From: JAAFHI01 sp039793685
GTDB taxonomy: Bacteria; Acidobacteriota; Blastocatellia; Chloracidobacteriales; Chloracidobacteriaceae
Direction of reading: 5' to 3'
Assembly (NCBI GenBank): GCA_039793685.1
Contig: JBDRAL010000095.1
Coordinates: 1-64,000, forward strand
DNA length: 64,000 nucleotides
The notes under the pieces: generated by a model
Seen by the model: only the letters and a program-made list of their open reading frames with translations
The model's database searches: none
What the model was told of the DNA's origin: nothing
Shown here: one piece after another, positions 23,104 to 30,738 of the stretch
Layout of the letters: every line of letters starts with the position of its first letter
Position numbering within the stretch: the stretch's first letter is position 1
Made by a program: the position numbers and the translations under genes

Positions 23104-23911
23104 ACGCATCCCGTCCGCCGGGGCCGACGAGTTGATGGAACTCGACATCGACCGGGTGGTTCCCAACGAAAACCAGCCGCGTTCCACGTTCCACGAAGAC
23201 AAACTCGAAGAACTGGCGCAGTCCATCCGCGAAGTCGGCGTCATGCAGCCGATTGTCGTTCGCCGTGTCGGGCCGAATTACCAGATCATCGCGGGCGAAC
23301 GCCGCTGGCGCGCGGCCCAGCGCGCGGGCCTGACCCGCATTCCGGCGGTCATCAAGGAAGTGCCGGATGACAAGGTCCTGGAACTGGCGCTCATCGAAAA
23401 CATCCAGCGCGAAGAACTGACCCCGATTGAAGAAGCGCACGCCTACCAGCGGCTGATGGAGGAAATGGGCTGGACGCAGGAAGAACTGGCCGCCCACGTC
23501 GGCAAGGACCGGGCCACCGTTTCAAACATGGTCCGCCTGCTCCGGCTTCCCCTCGACGTACAAAAACTGGTCGAGGACCGGATCATCTCGATGGGACACG
23601 CCCGGGCGCTGCTTTCACTCAACAACGACGCCCTCCAGCGCAAACTGGCCCAGGTCATCGCCGAAAAACAGCTTTCGGTCCGCGACGCGGAAGCCCTCGT
23701 CAAACGCGCGCTCAAGGGTGAAACCGTCGTCGCTCCCGCCGCCGAACGCCCGGTCGATCCGAACGTCAAGGCGGCGGAAGACAAACTTTCAAAAACGCTC
23801 AACACGAAGGTCCGCATCGCCGCGAAAGGCCGCGGCGGCAGCATCGAAATCGAGTACTACAGCGCGGAAGACCTCGACCGGATTTATTCGTGGCTGACGA
23901 CGCGGGAATAG
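23057..23911 (+). CDS. parB: Chromosome-partitioning CTPase/DNA-binding protein ParB (Spo0J)
   Basis: A 284-residue ParB: basic N-terminus KALGRGLSALLP (ParA-stimulating), CTP-binding boxes including IIAGERRWRAAQRAG and LIENIQREELTPIEEA, a helix-turn-helix (EELAAHVGKDRATVSNMVRLLRLP) that reads parS, and a C-terminal dimerisation region. It loads at the sites around 21.3-22.3 kb. It overlaps parA, so the two are produced in ratio. A GTTCCACGTTCCAC sequence near codon 42 resembles the parS half-sites upstream. The TAG stop is followed after 5 nt by a GGGTACT heptad array. Confidence 0.96.
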   Translation: MTRKALGRGLSALLPERIPSAGADELMELDIDRVVPNENQPRSTFHEDKLEELAQSIREVGVMQPIVVRRVGPNYQIIAGERRWRAAQRAGLTRIPAVIKEVPDDKVLELALIENIQREELTPIEEAHAYQRLMEEMGWTQEELAAHVGKDRATVSNMVRLLRLPLDVQKLVEDRIISMGHARALLSLNNDALQRKLAQVIAEKQLSVRDAEALVKRALKGETVVAPAAERPVDPNVKAAEDKLSKTLNTKVRIAAKGRGGSIEIEYYSAEDLDRIYSWLTTRE

Positions 23912-23916
23912 GACTT

Positions 23917-24045
23917 GGGTACTGGGTACTGGGTACTGGGTACTGGGTAAAGCGTTTGTTTTCAAGGTTTTCAGGTCAAATTGAAAAACAGGGTCACGGT
24001 TTCCCGATTTTCACCCAAAACCTAAAGCCCAAAACCTAAAACCCC
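23917..24045. repeat. GGGTACT heptad array and period-14 array after parB
   Basis: GGGTACT is repeated about 4.5 times at 23917-23949, beginning 5 nt after the parB stop. A second array at about 24014-24045 has a 14-nt period (CCCAAAACCTAAAG/CCCAAAACCTAAAA). They fill the parB-bactofilin gap with no hairpin relation between them. Confidence 0.9.
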
Positions 24046-24073
24046 TCAATTCAACAACTTACAGGAGAACACA

Positions 24074-24481
24074 ATGTTCGGGAAACGTGGTGGAACGGAA
24101 CACAGCGGGTTGATCCTGAAAGACATGGAAGTTCGCGGGACGATCACGTTCAAGGACGTGGTGACGGTCGAGGGCAAAATCGTCGGGACGATTACCTCGG
24201 AAACCGGCCACCTCATCGTGAACAAGGACGGACGCATCGAGGGCGATGTGTACGTCGGGATGGCCTCCATCGGCGGGGAAATCGTCGGCGATGTTCACGC
24301 GCAGACCCGCATCGACATTCATGAAACGGGCCGCGTCACCGGCAACGTCCGCGCCCCCGTCCTGACGGTGGACGCCGGGGCAAACATCAACGGCAAGGTG
24401 GAAACGGTCGTGCCGTCCACGAAGCCGACGCTCGTCAAGAACGAGAACGACAATCCGACGGAACTCCGCGCCATCGGGTAA
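24074..24481 (+). CDS. Bactofilin
   Basis: A 135-residue polymer-forming cytoskeletal protein (DUF583). The core is a right-handed beta-helix of short repeats: GTITFKDVVTVEGKIVGTI, GRIEGDVYVGMASIGGEIVGDV, GRVTGNV, each rung with G-x-[VI] pattern, flanked by short tails. Bactofilins self-assemble without nucleotide and position other machinery. In Myxococcus, bactofilins scaffold the ParABS system; placement directly after parAB suggests a similar link here. An AGGAGA precedes the ATG. Confidence 0.9.
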   Translation: MFGKRGGTEHSGLILKDMEVRGTITFKDVVTVEGKIVGTITSETGHLIVNKDGRIEGDVYVGMASIGGEIVGDVHAQTRIDIHETGRVTGNVRAPVLTVDAGANINGKVETVVPSTKPTLVKNENDNPTELRAIG

Positions 24482-24514
24482 CCCCGCTTCCCTTCCCCGA
24501 ATTGAGAAAAGAAG

Positions 24515-24910
24515 ATGCCGGAACTTCCGAAATCACTCATGTCGAAGGTTGCGTGGTCGTTCACCAAAGGCCCCTATCCCTCACGGGAAGCGTTCGCGGC
24601 GGCCTACCGGGAGTATTGCGAGCGGATTTTCGGTGATGAACGTCCCTTGAACGAAGGCGTGGCTGTGCCGGTCGCGACGGTTCGAATTCAGTACCACTGC
24701 TGGCGGGGAAACAACGATGTTGAACCAATCGTGACCCTGACCAGCGACGATCCGGCGGGTTTCACCGAACTGGAACTGCTGTTCAAGATTCACAATGCGA
24801 CCATCGATGATCTGCGCGGCATGGACCACCACTTTTTCGAGGGATTGAATTTCGGGAACCCGGGAAACGCGGAAAACCCGCCGCTGTATTGGGTCCGACT
24901 GGGAAGTTGA
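24515..24910 (+). CDS. Hypothetical protein, 131 residues
   Basis: No family recognised. It is soluble and acidic, with aromatic-rich segments RIQYHCWRGNN and DHHFFEGLNFGNPG, and ends PPLYWVRLGS. The pattern 'LTSDDPAGFTELELLFKIHN' suggests a mixed alpha/beta fold like small immunity-type proteins, but that is weak. It starts 34 nt after bactofilin and might be in the same transcript; GAAAAGAAG lies before the ATG. Confidence 0.6.
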   Translation: MPELPKSLMSKVAWSFTKGPYPSREAFAAAYREYCERIFGDERPLNEGVAVPVATVRIQYHCWRGNNDVEPIVTLTSDDPAGFTELELLFKIHNATIDDLRGMDHHFFEGLNFGNPGNAENPPLYWVRLGS

Positions 24911-24996
24911 ACGACTGTTTCGCCCGCATCCGTTTGGCCGCCCGAACCGAATACCCGATTGAAGCAGCACAGTTTTTCCCCGAACGGCGGAAATTC

Positions 24997-25701
24997 ATGT
25001 TCCGATTTCTCGTTTTCGCGACCTTTCTCCTTTTTGCGTCGCCGGTTTTCGCACAGGAACCGGTTTCGATTCCCACCAAATCAAAAAATTTTCAGATCAG
25101 GGTGACCCTCGAAACGCCCCCGAACTGGGATGGCAACCGAAGGGACGACCCAGGTTTTCCCGGAAACGTGGCGATTTATCGAAAGGGTGAAAAAGAACCC
25201 TTTCAAAAAATCAGTCTGCCTGTCCTGGCGACCAACAATGCCGGTTCGGACGTTTCTCCGACATCGGATTACAAGAAACGGGTGGAGGATTACCTGCTCT
25301 ACAGTTTCTCGTTCGAGGATTTCAACTTCGATGGCCGGGAAGACCTCTCGATCTGCACCGGACACGACGGCGGATACAACAGCCCATCCTATGACGTTTT
25401 TTTGTTCGATCCGAAAACAAGGGGGTTCATCCGCAATGAGGAATTTTCGGAGCTGACCGTCACGGCAAATATCGGCCTCAAAATCAATTCCAGGACGAAA
25501 ACCATCCGGGCGCAGTCAAAATCCGGATGCTGCTTCCACCAGACCGACGTTTTCAGAGTGGTGAAAAACCGGCTGGTGTTGGTGAAATCAACCACCGAGC
25601 AGTATGAGTCGGAAACCAGAGTCACCATTTCAACGAGGAAAAAAGTTGGGGCGAGGTGGGTGGAAACGACGCGAACCAAAACCCTTCCGCCACCGAAATA
25701 A
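24997..25701 (+). CDS. Secreted protein with one FG-GAP-like calcium motif
   Basis: A 234-residue exported protein: signal peptide FRFLVFATFLLFASPVFA, then a beta-rich domain. The centre has FEDFNFDGREDLSICTGHDGG, a D-x-N-x-D-G calcium loop of the type found in integrin/FG-GAP and XAC2610-like proteins, followed by YDVFLFDPKTRGFIRNEEFSELT. The cysteine pair SGCCFH may form a disulphide. Role unknown; it is read in the opposite direction to, and converges with, the sugar dehydrogenase. The ATG at 24997 is chosen because it gives the signal peptide at the exact N-terminus. Confidence 0.75.
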   Translation: MFRFLVFATFLLFASPVFAQEPVSIPTKSKNFQIRVTLETPPNWDGNRRDDPGFPGNVAIYRKGEKEPFQKISLPVLATNNAGSDVSPTSDYKKRVEDYLLYSFSFEDFNFDGREDLSICTGHDGGYNSPSYDVFLFDPKTRGFIRNEEFSELTVTANIGLKINSRTKTIRAQSKSGCCFHQTDVFRVVKNRLVLVKSTTEQYESETRVTISTRKKVGARWVETTRTKTLPPPK

Positions 25702-25705
25702 AAAA

Positions 25706-25733
25706 AAGAGGGAAGGTCGCCCTTCCCTCTTTA
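25706..25733. terminator. Bidirectional terminator between convergent genes
   Basis: AGAGGGAAGG-TCG-CCCTTCCCTCTTT has a 9- to 10-bp stem, an A tract on one side and TTT on the other. It serves the genes ending at 25701 (+) and 25759 (-). Confidence 0.85.
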
Positions 25734-25758
25734 TCCTTTATCCTTGGAACTTCTTTCT

Positions 25759-27852
25759 TCAGGGAGTCCCGTTCCAGTCGCCGACGATGGGGATGTCGGT
25801 GGCGGTACCGTAAACGAAATTGAGATCGGCAAAACCGGTTGTGTTGGTATTCCTCAAAAACCACTGGTTGACCCGCACAACCCCGATAGTGTCAACGCCG
25901 TCGCCATTCCAGTCGCCCGCCACCGGACGATCACCGGCCACACCGTAAAAGAATTCGACGTCGGCGAAACCGGTTGAATTGGAATTTCGCAAATAGACAA
26001 ATCCGTTCGTCGAACGAAACGCGCCGAGGGTGTCTTTACCGTCGCCGTCCCAGTCGCCCGCGATAAAGGTGTCGCCCGGCGAACCGTAGACAAACTGTAT
26101 GTCGGCCGGACCGGTGGTATTGGAATTTCGCAGAAAAACCTGATTGCCGCGAACTATGCCGACGGTATCGACGCCGTCGCCGTCCCAGTCGCCGGCAATC
26201 GGAATGTCGCCGCCCGCCCCGAAGGCGAACTGAAGGTCGGCAAAACCGGTATTGTTCGAATTCCGGAGGAAAAACTGCCCGTTCCGGAAAATGCCGATGG
26301 TGTCCGTGCCGTCGCCGTTCCAGTCACCCGCCACGGGAACGTCGTTGGCGGTGCCGTAGAAAAATTCGTTGTCGGCAAAACCGGTGTCACTTGAATTGCG
26401 AACGTAGACGAATCCGTTCGAGGGCCGGAACGCGCCGGGAGTCGCGCCGTTGCGCGCGGCCTGATTGACCACAAAAAGATTTCCAGCCACCGAAATCGTT
26501 CCCTTACGCGCGGGGCCGGAATTTGAAGCCACCTGATACTGAACCGTGCCGTTGCCGGTTCCGGAACTTCCCGAGGAAACGGTAATCCACGGAACGTTGC
26601 TCACCACCTGCCAGCCGCACCCGCTATTCGAAGTCACCGAAACGTTTCCGCTTCCGCCTGTGGCCGCAATGTTCGACGTGGTCGGCGAAGCGGTATGGCT
26701 GCACGCCGCGCCGATGCGAAAAACGTTGCCGTTCAGGAGTGTGATGTACAGTTCACCCGCTTCATCTTCGCCGAAACCGGAAAGTGAAAAGGTGGTATTC
26801 GCATTGAGCGGTTCGGTGAAATTCCCGTTGTTATAGGCGAAAATCCGGCCGCTACAGAAATCGGCGAAAATGTAGACCCCGACCAGCCCCGGAATGCGCG
26901 TGCCGCGATAAACATAGCCGCCGATGACCGAGCAGCCGAGGTCGCGCCCGTAATCGTGAATCGGCGCGGTCAGCCCGGTGCGGTCACAGTTGGTGGACGG
27001 ATTGAAACAGAGATTGCCTTCGGTAATGCGCCATCCGTAATTTCCCCCGCGGGTGATGATATCCACTTCCTCGCGCGCACCCTGGCCGACATCCCCGACG
27101 TACAGCGCCGTGCCGCGCTTGTCAAAGGAAAACCGGTACGGATTCCGCATCCCGACGGCGTAAATCTCGTCGGCCCCGGCGGTCGCACCGGCAAAGGGAT
27201 TATCGGATGGAATCCCGTAATTGAGTCCGGGAGACGTCCGGTCAACATCGATTCTCAAAATCTTACCGAGCAGCGAATTGATGTTCTGGGCGTTGTTGTC
27301 GGGGTCGCCCGCCCCGCCGCCGTCACCGGTACCGAGATAGAGCAGACCGTCGGGACCGAACGCCAGCGTGCCGCCGTTGTGATTGGCCTGCGATTTGGTA
27401 ATCGAAATCAGCGGGGTGCCGGTCGTTTCCGCCACGTTCGGGTCGGAGGTCGATACGCGATATTCGGCCACGGTAATCGCGCCATCGGGTTGGCGTGTGT
27501 AGTAAACGAAAAACCGGCGATTCCGGGCAAACTGCGGATGAAACGCCAATCCGAGCAGCCCCTGTTCCGACCCGGAAGACAAAAGAACGGTACTCGAAAT
27601 TGAAAGGAACGGCGTCGCCAGGACCGACCCGTTTTGGAGAATCCGGATCTGCCCGCCCTTTTGAACAATGAACAGCCGATTCGACCCATCATTGGCGTTG
27701 ATCATGGTCAACGGGGAGGAAAGCCCGGTGGTCACGGGTTCGAGCGTGAGCGTGGGAAGCTGCGCCTGCGCGAACGACGCCGCTCCGACAAGGAACATCC
27801 CGGCGAAAAGAACGCGAAAACAGGCGCGGGCGAGGAAAAACCGTTTCGACAT
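25759..27852 (-). CDS. Secreted PQQ-dependent sugar dehydrogenase-like protein with BACON and FG-GAP-like repeats
   Basis: A 697-residue protein. Residues 1-31: signal peptide. About 35-365: six-bladed quinoprotein glucose/sorbosone dehydrogenase domain (LTMINANDGSNRLFIVQKGG, SGSEQGLLGLAFHPQF, HNGGTLAFGPDGLLYLGTGDGG, GNYGWRITEG). About 370-450: BACON domain with SGCGWQVVSNVPWITVSSGSSG and VNQA. 455-697: about five repeats of ~45 residues (FLRNSNNTGFADLQFAFG, GDIPIAGDWDGDGVDTVGI), each with a D-x-D-G-D-x-x-D calcium loop. It probably oxidises or binds sugars outside the cell. The start at 27852 follows GAGG; an upstream ATG (27864) is possible. Confidence 0.85.
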   Translation of the reverse strand: MSKRFFLARACFRVLFAGMFLVGAASFAQAQLPTLTLEPVTTGLSSPLTMINANDGSNRLFIVQKGGQIRILQNGSVLATPFLSISSTVLLSSGSEQGLLGLAFHPQFARNRRFFVYYTRQPDGAITVAEYRVSTSDPNVAETTGTPLISITKSQANHNGGTLAFGPDGLLYLGTGDGGGAGDPDNNAQNINSLLGKILRIDVDRTSPGLNYGIPSDNPFAGATAGADEIYAVGMRNPYRFSFDKRGTALYVGDVGQGAREEVDIITRGGNYGWRITEGNLCFNPSTNCDRTGLTAPIHDYGRDLGCSVIGGYVYRGTRIPGLVGVYIFADFCSGRIFAYNNGNFTEPLNANTTFSLSGFGEDEAGELYITLLNGNVFRIGAACSHTASPTTSNIAATGGSGNVSVTSNSGCGWQVVSNVPWITVSSGSSGTGNGTVQYQVASNSGPARKGTISVAGNLFVVNQAARNGATPGAFRPSNGFVYVRNSSDTGFADNEFFYGTANDVPVAGDWNGDGTDTIGIFRNGQFFLRNSNNTGFADLQFAFGAGGDIPIAGDWDGDGVDTVGIVRGNQVFLRNSNTTGPADIQFVYGSPGDTFIAGDWDGDGKDTLGAFRSTNGFVYLRNSNSTGFADVEFFYGVAGDRPVAGDWNGDGVDTIGVVRVNQWFLRNTNTTGFADLNFVYGTATDIPIVGDWNGTP

Positions 27853-28176
27853 GGCCGACCTCACTCAATCATTAAAATTCGTTTGCGGGTATCAATCTTG
27901 TACAACCTGAATTTCACATTGAAAAGACAAAAGGGGGAAATTCCAGCAGACAGTGTCGGGAAAACGGCGTTGGGGACCGCGCGGCGCGGTGCAAACCTGA
28001 CAAGTTCAAGCCAGAGAACGTTTTAATCAGCTTCAAATTCGGATTTTTTCGATTGCCGAATTTCGGGCGTTGAACAATGATGGAATGAATCCAGAAAAAA
28101 GCAGCCCTCGAACAACAAAAAGACAGCACCACGCGCAAAAAAGATTTCCGGTTGATTCGCGACGTTTCTAAAACGC
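27853..28176. other. Divergent intergenic region, no gene seen
   Basis: This 324-bp stretch separates the divergent sugar dehydrogenase and NrdD-like genes and should hold both promoters. I see no convincing -35/-10 pair. TTCGGATTTTTTCGATT at 28038-28054 matches a motif that also precedes mnmG (19185) and the gene at 53879. Confidence 0.4.
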
Positions 28177-30285
28177 ATGGAAACCCGGCAGCAGCAGCAC
28201 GGCGAGGAAAATTCACCGGACGCCCACCCGGCGAATACTGGTGAAACGGAAAAAGATGAAAGCGTACTGGTCCGCCGCTCGGACGAAAGCGTCGTCGGCT
28301 TCGACCCGCAACGCATCGTCGATTCCCTGATTCGGGAAGCGGGCGTCTCGCCCGACCTGGCCCGTCGCATCGCTCTGGAAATTCAGACCATCATCACCCA
28401 ATCAGGATTACGGCGGCTGACTTCGGCGCTCGTCCGCAGCCTCGTGGACGCCAAGCTCATCGAACACGGTCTCGAAACGGAATACCGCGCCCATTCGCGG
28501 CTCGGCGTGCCGCTCTACGACGTGGACCGCCTCATCAAGCAGTCGCGCGCGCGCATTTCGCCGCTGCCGCTGACGCCGGAAGGAACAAGCATCGCGCTGG
28601 CCGAAACGATCAAGCGGGAATACGCCATCCTCAATGTCTTCTCTCCCCCGGTCGCGAACGCCCACCTTGTCGGCGACATTTTCATTCAGGATTTGGGCGC
28701 GGTCGATCGGCCCTACTCGATTATTCAGTCGCCCGACGCCGTGAAACGCTACGGATTCACCCTGCCGAACCGGTTCGCGCTGTCGCGGCCCGCGCGCCAC
28801 CCGGAAGTCCTCGTCGCGCACCTCGTCAAGTTTTCGGCGGCGTTGCAGGGTTACTTCAACGGGCCGGTGGAATGGGATTCGGTCAATTACGCCCTCGCGC
28901 CGTTCGTGGCGGAACTAAGCGACCGCGACATCCAGCAGACGGCGCAGGCCCTCGTTTTTGAACTTTCGGCCACGGCGGTCGGACGCGGCGGCCACGTCCC
29001 GGCCTGTACGATGCACCTCGACTGGACCGTGCCCGCCTACCTCGCGGACCGTCCCGCCATCGGCGCGGGCGGCGAACCGACCGGCAAACCCTATCGGGCC
29101 TACACCACGGTCGCGCGAAAACTGCTCCACGCGATGTTCGCGGCCTATCGCGACGGCGACGGGCAGAAACTTCCCTTCGCGGGGGTGCGGCCGGTGCTAC
29201 ACGTCGCGCCGGAAGACACGAAGCAGTCCGAGTGGCGCGATTTCCTGATTGAAGTTGGTCGGGTCATCGTCGAACGCGGGGGCGTGTGGTTCACGTTCGA
29301 CCGCGACCCGGAAGAAGCATTTACCCGGCGGTACGGCATTCCCCTCGAAGGCTCGCTCGCCACCGCCGCCACCGACGAATGGCGCGCGGCGGCGTTTCAG
29401 GCGGTCGCGATCAACCTTCCCCGCGCGTCGCATCGCGCGGGCGCGACCAACACGCTCGGCATCTTCGAGGACCTCACCCGCCTGATGGACGTGGCCGCTC
29501 AGGCTTTACTTGAAAAACGGGTCTTTCTGGAAAAGCTGCTCGCGCTCGGGGAAAACGGATCGCTGGCGCTCCTCGCCCTGCGCCGTGACGGCAAACCGTT
29601 TCTGCGATTGAGCCGGACCAACCAGCGCATCTGCCCCGTCGGTCTGAATGAACTGGCGTGGTGCGTCACTGGGCATCAGCTTCATGAATCGCGGGCCGCG
29701 CGGGAGTTCGGCGGACGAGTCATGGCGCATCTCACGGCGGAAGCGGCTCGGTTGTCATCAAGACATAAAACGCGGTTCGTACTGGCGGAGTCGCACGCGG
29801 AAGGAATGACGCAACGGTTCGCCCAGATGGACACGCGCTTTTTCCCAGAGGATGCCGCCGAGCGGGTACAAGGCGTACGCGGGACCGACGACATCTACTA
29901 CACCAACGGCGTCAAGCTGCCTATCGGGGCGGATGTCGCGCCGGGCGAACGCGCGCGCCGCGAGGGCGAACTTCAAAACGGCGCGCTGCTCAACGCGACC
30001 AGCGATTTGTGGTTTGGCGGAGACGTGCCGACGCCGGAGGCGCTGGCGGATTTCGTGATGCTCGCGGCGGAAAACACCGGAACGGCGGGCCTGCTGCTTT
30101 CACCCGAATTCACGGTCTGCTTCGATTGCCACCACCTCGCGCAGGGCCTGGCGAACAAATGCGCGGCGTGCGGTTCATCCAATGTGGACGGCCTCGCGCA
30201 GGCGACGAATCGCTACAGCCAGGTTTCCGGCTGGTCGCGCGGCCTGCAAATCGAACTCCGCCAGCGCATGCGTCAAAAACTTTGA
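28177..30285 (+). CDS. Anaerobic ribonucleotide reductase (NrdD)-like protein lacking catalytic residues
   Basis: A 702-residue protein built like class III reductases: ATP-cone (about 28-118, VRRSDESVVGFDPQRIVDSLIREAG), ten-stranded barrel region with HLVGDIFIQDL, HLDWTVPAYL and AINLPR, and a C-terminal four-Cys zinc site (C648, C651, C662, C665). In NrdD the barrel needs a Cys in the 'PYC' loop, here S181 (DRPYSII); a Cys before NLPR, here none; and a radical Gly in the RVxGY tail, here N678 (QATNRYSQVSGW). All three are missing, so it should not reduce nucleotides. The zinc site and the nucleotide-binding cone remain, which suggests a regulatory or binding role. No nrdG activase gene adjoins. 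Confidence 0.8.
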   Translation: METRQQQHGEENSPDAHPANTGETEKDESVLVRRSDESVVGFDPQRIVDSLIREAGVSPDLARRIALEIQTIITQSGLRRLTSALVRSLVDAKLIEHGLETEYRAHSRLGVPLYDVDRLIKQSRARISPLPLTPEGTSIALAETIKREYAILNVFSPPVANAHLVGDIFIQDLGAVDRPYSIIQSPDAVKRYGFTLPNRFALSRPARHPEVLVAHLVKFSAALQGYFNGPVEWDSVNYALAPFVAELSDRDIQQTAQALVFELSATAVGRGGHVPACTMHLDWTVPAYLADRPAIGAGGEPTGKPYRAYTTVARKLLHAMFAAYRDGDGQKLPFAGVRPVLHVAPEDTKQSEWRDFLIEVGRVIVERGGVWFTFDRDPEEAFTRRYGIPLEGSLATAATDEWRAAAFQAVAINLPRASHRAGATNTLGIFEDLTRLMDVAAQALLEKRVFLEKLLALGENGSLALLALRRDGKPFLRLSRTNQRICPVGLNELAWCVTGHQLHESRAAREFGGRVMAHLTAEAARLSSRHKTRFVLAESHAEGMTQRFAQMDTRFFPEDAAERVQGVRGTDDIYYTNGVKLPIGADVAPGERARREGELQNGALLNATSDLWFGGDVPTPEALADFVMLAAENTGTAGLLLSPEFTVCFDCHHLAQGLANKCAACGSSNVDGLAQATNRYSQVSGWSRGLQIELRQRMRQKL

Positions 30286-30318
30286 CGAGGGAGCGCGCGC
30301 ATCCTGCGCGCAGGTCGT

Positions 30319-30738
30319 TTATTCTTTCCTCGAAGAAAGAAGGAACGAAGGTTCGAGTTCAATCCACTCGATACCTGCTTCTTCAAAGAGCCGTCCGCTC
30401 CGGAAGGCGAGAAAAATCTCCACCACTCGTTCAATTTGAAACCACTCATTGCGACGCAGGGAAATTTCATTCCCGGAAAAACAGAGGAGCGCCCCATCAA
30501 ACTCAGGCGGGACAACGGGTGCTTTCAACCGGGCGCGAAAGTGTTTTGCTGAAATACCTTCATGACGCTCAAGGAGACAGGTCACACCGCCACCGCCAAC
30601 CTGAACGTAATTCCCAAAGTCATCGGTCAGTGAAACGAAAGACGACTTTCCATAAGCCTTGAGTTTCCGAAGCTCCCTTTTCAAAACTGCTTCCGATGGA
30701 TTTGAAATGGCGGGCGCGCCCTGACGCTCAAAGATCAT
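30319..30738 (-). CDS. Hypothetical protein coupled to uvrA
   Basis: A 139-residue protein of no recognised family. It opens MIFERQGAPAISNPSEAVLKREL and contains SSFVSLTDDFGNYVQVGGGG, which resembles small immunity or Imm1-like folds in outline only. Its ATG overlaps the uvrA stop (ATGA), so it is translated after uvrA from the same mRNA. Such coupling argues that it is a real gene despite the lack of a known domain. Confidence 0.65.
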   Translation of the reverse strand: MIFERQGAPAISNPSEAVLKRELRKLKAYGKSSFVSLTDDFGNYVQVGGGGVTCLLERHEGISAKHFRARLKAPVVPPEFDGALLCFSGNEISLRRNEWFQIERVVEIFLAFRSGRLFEEAGIEWIELEPSFLLSSRKE

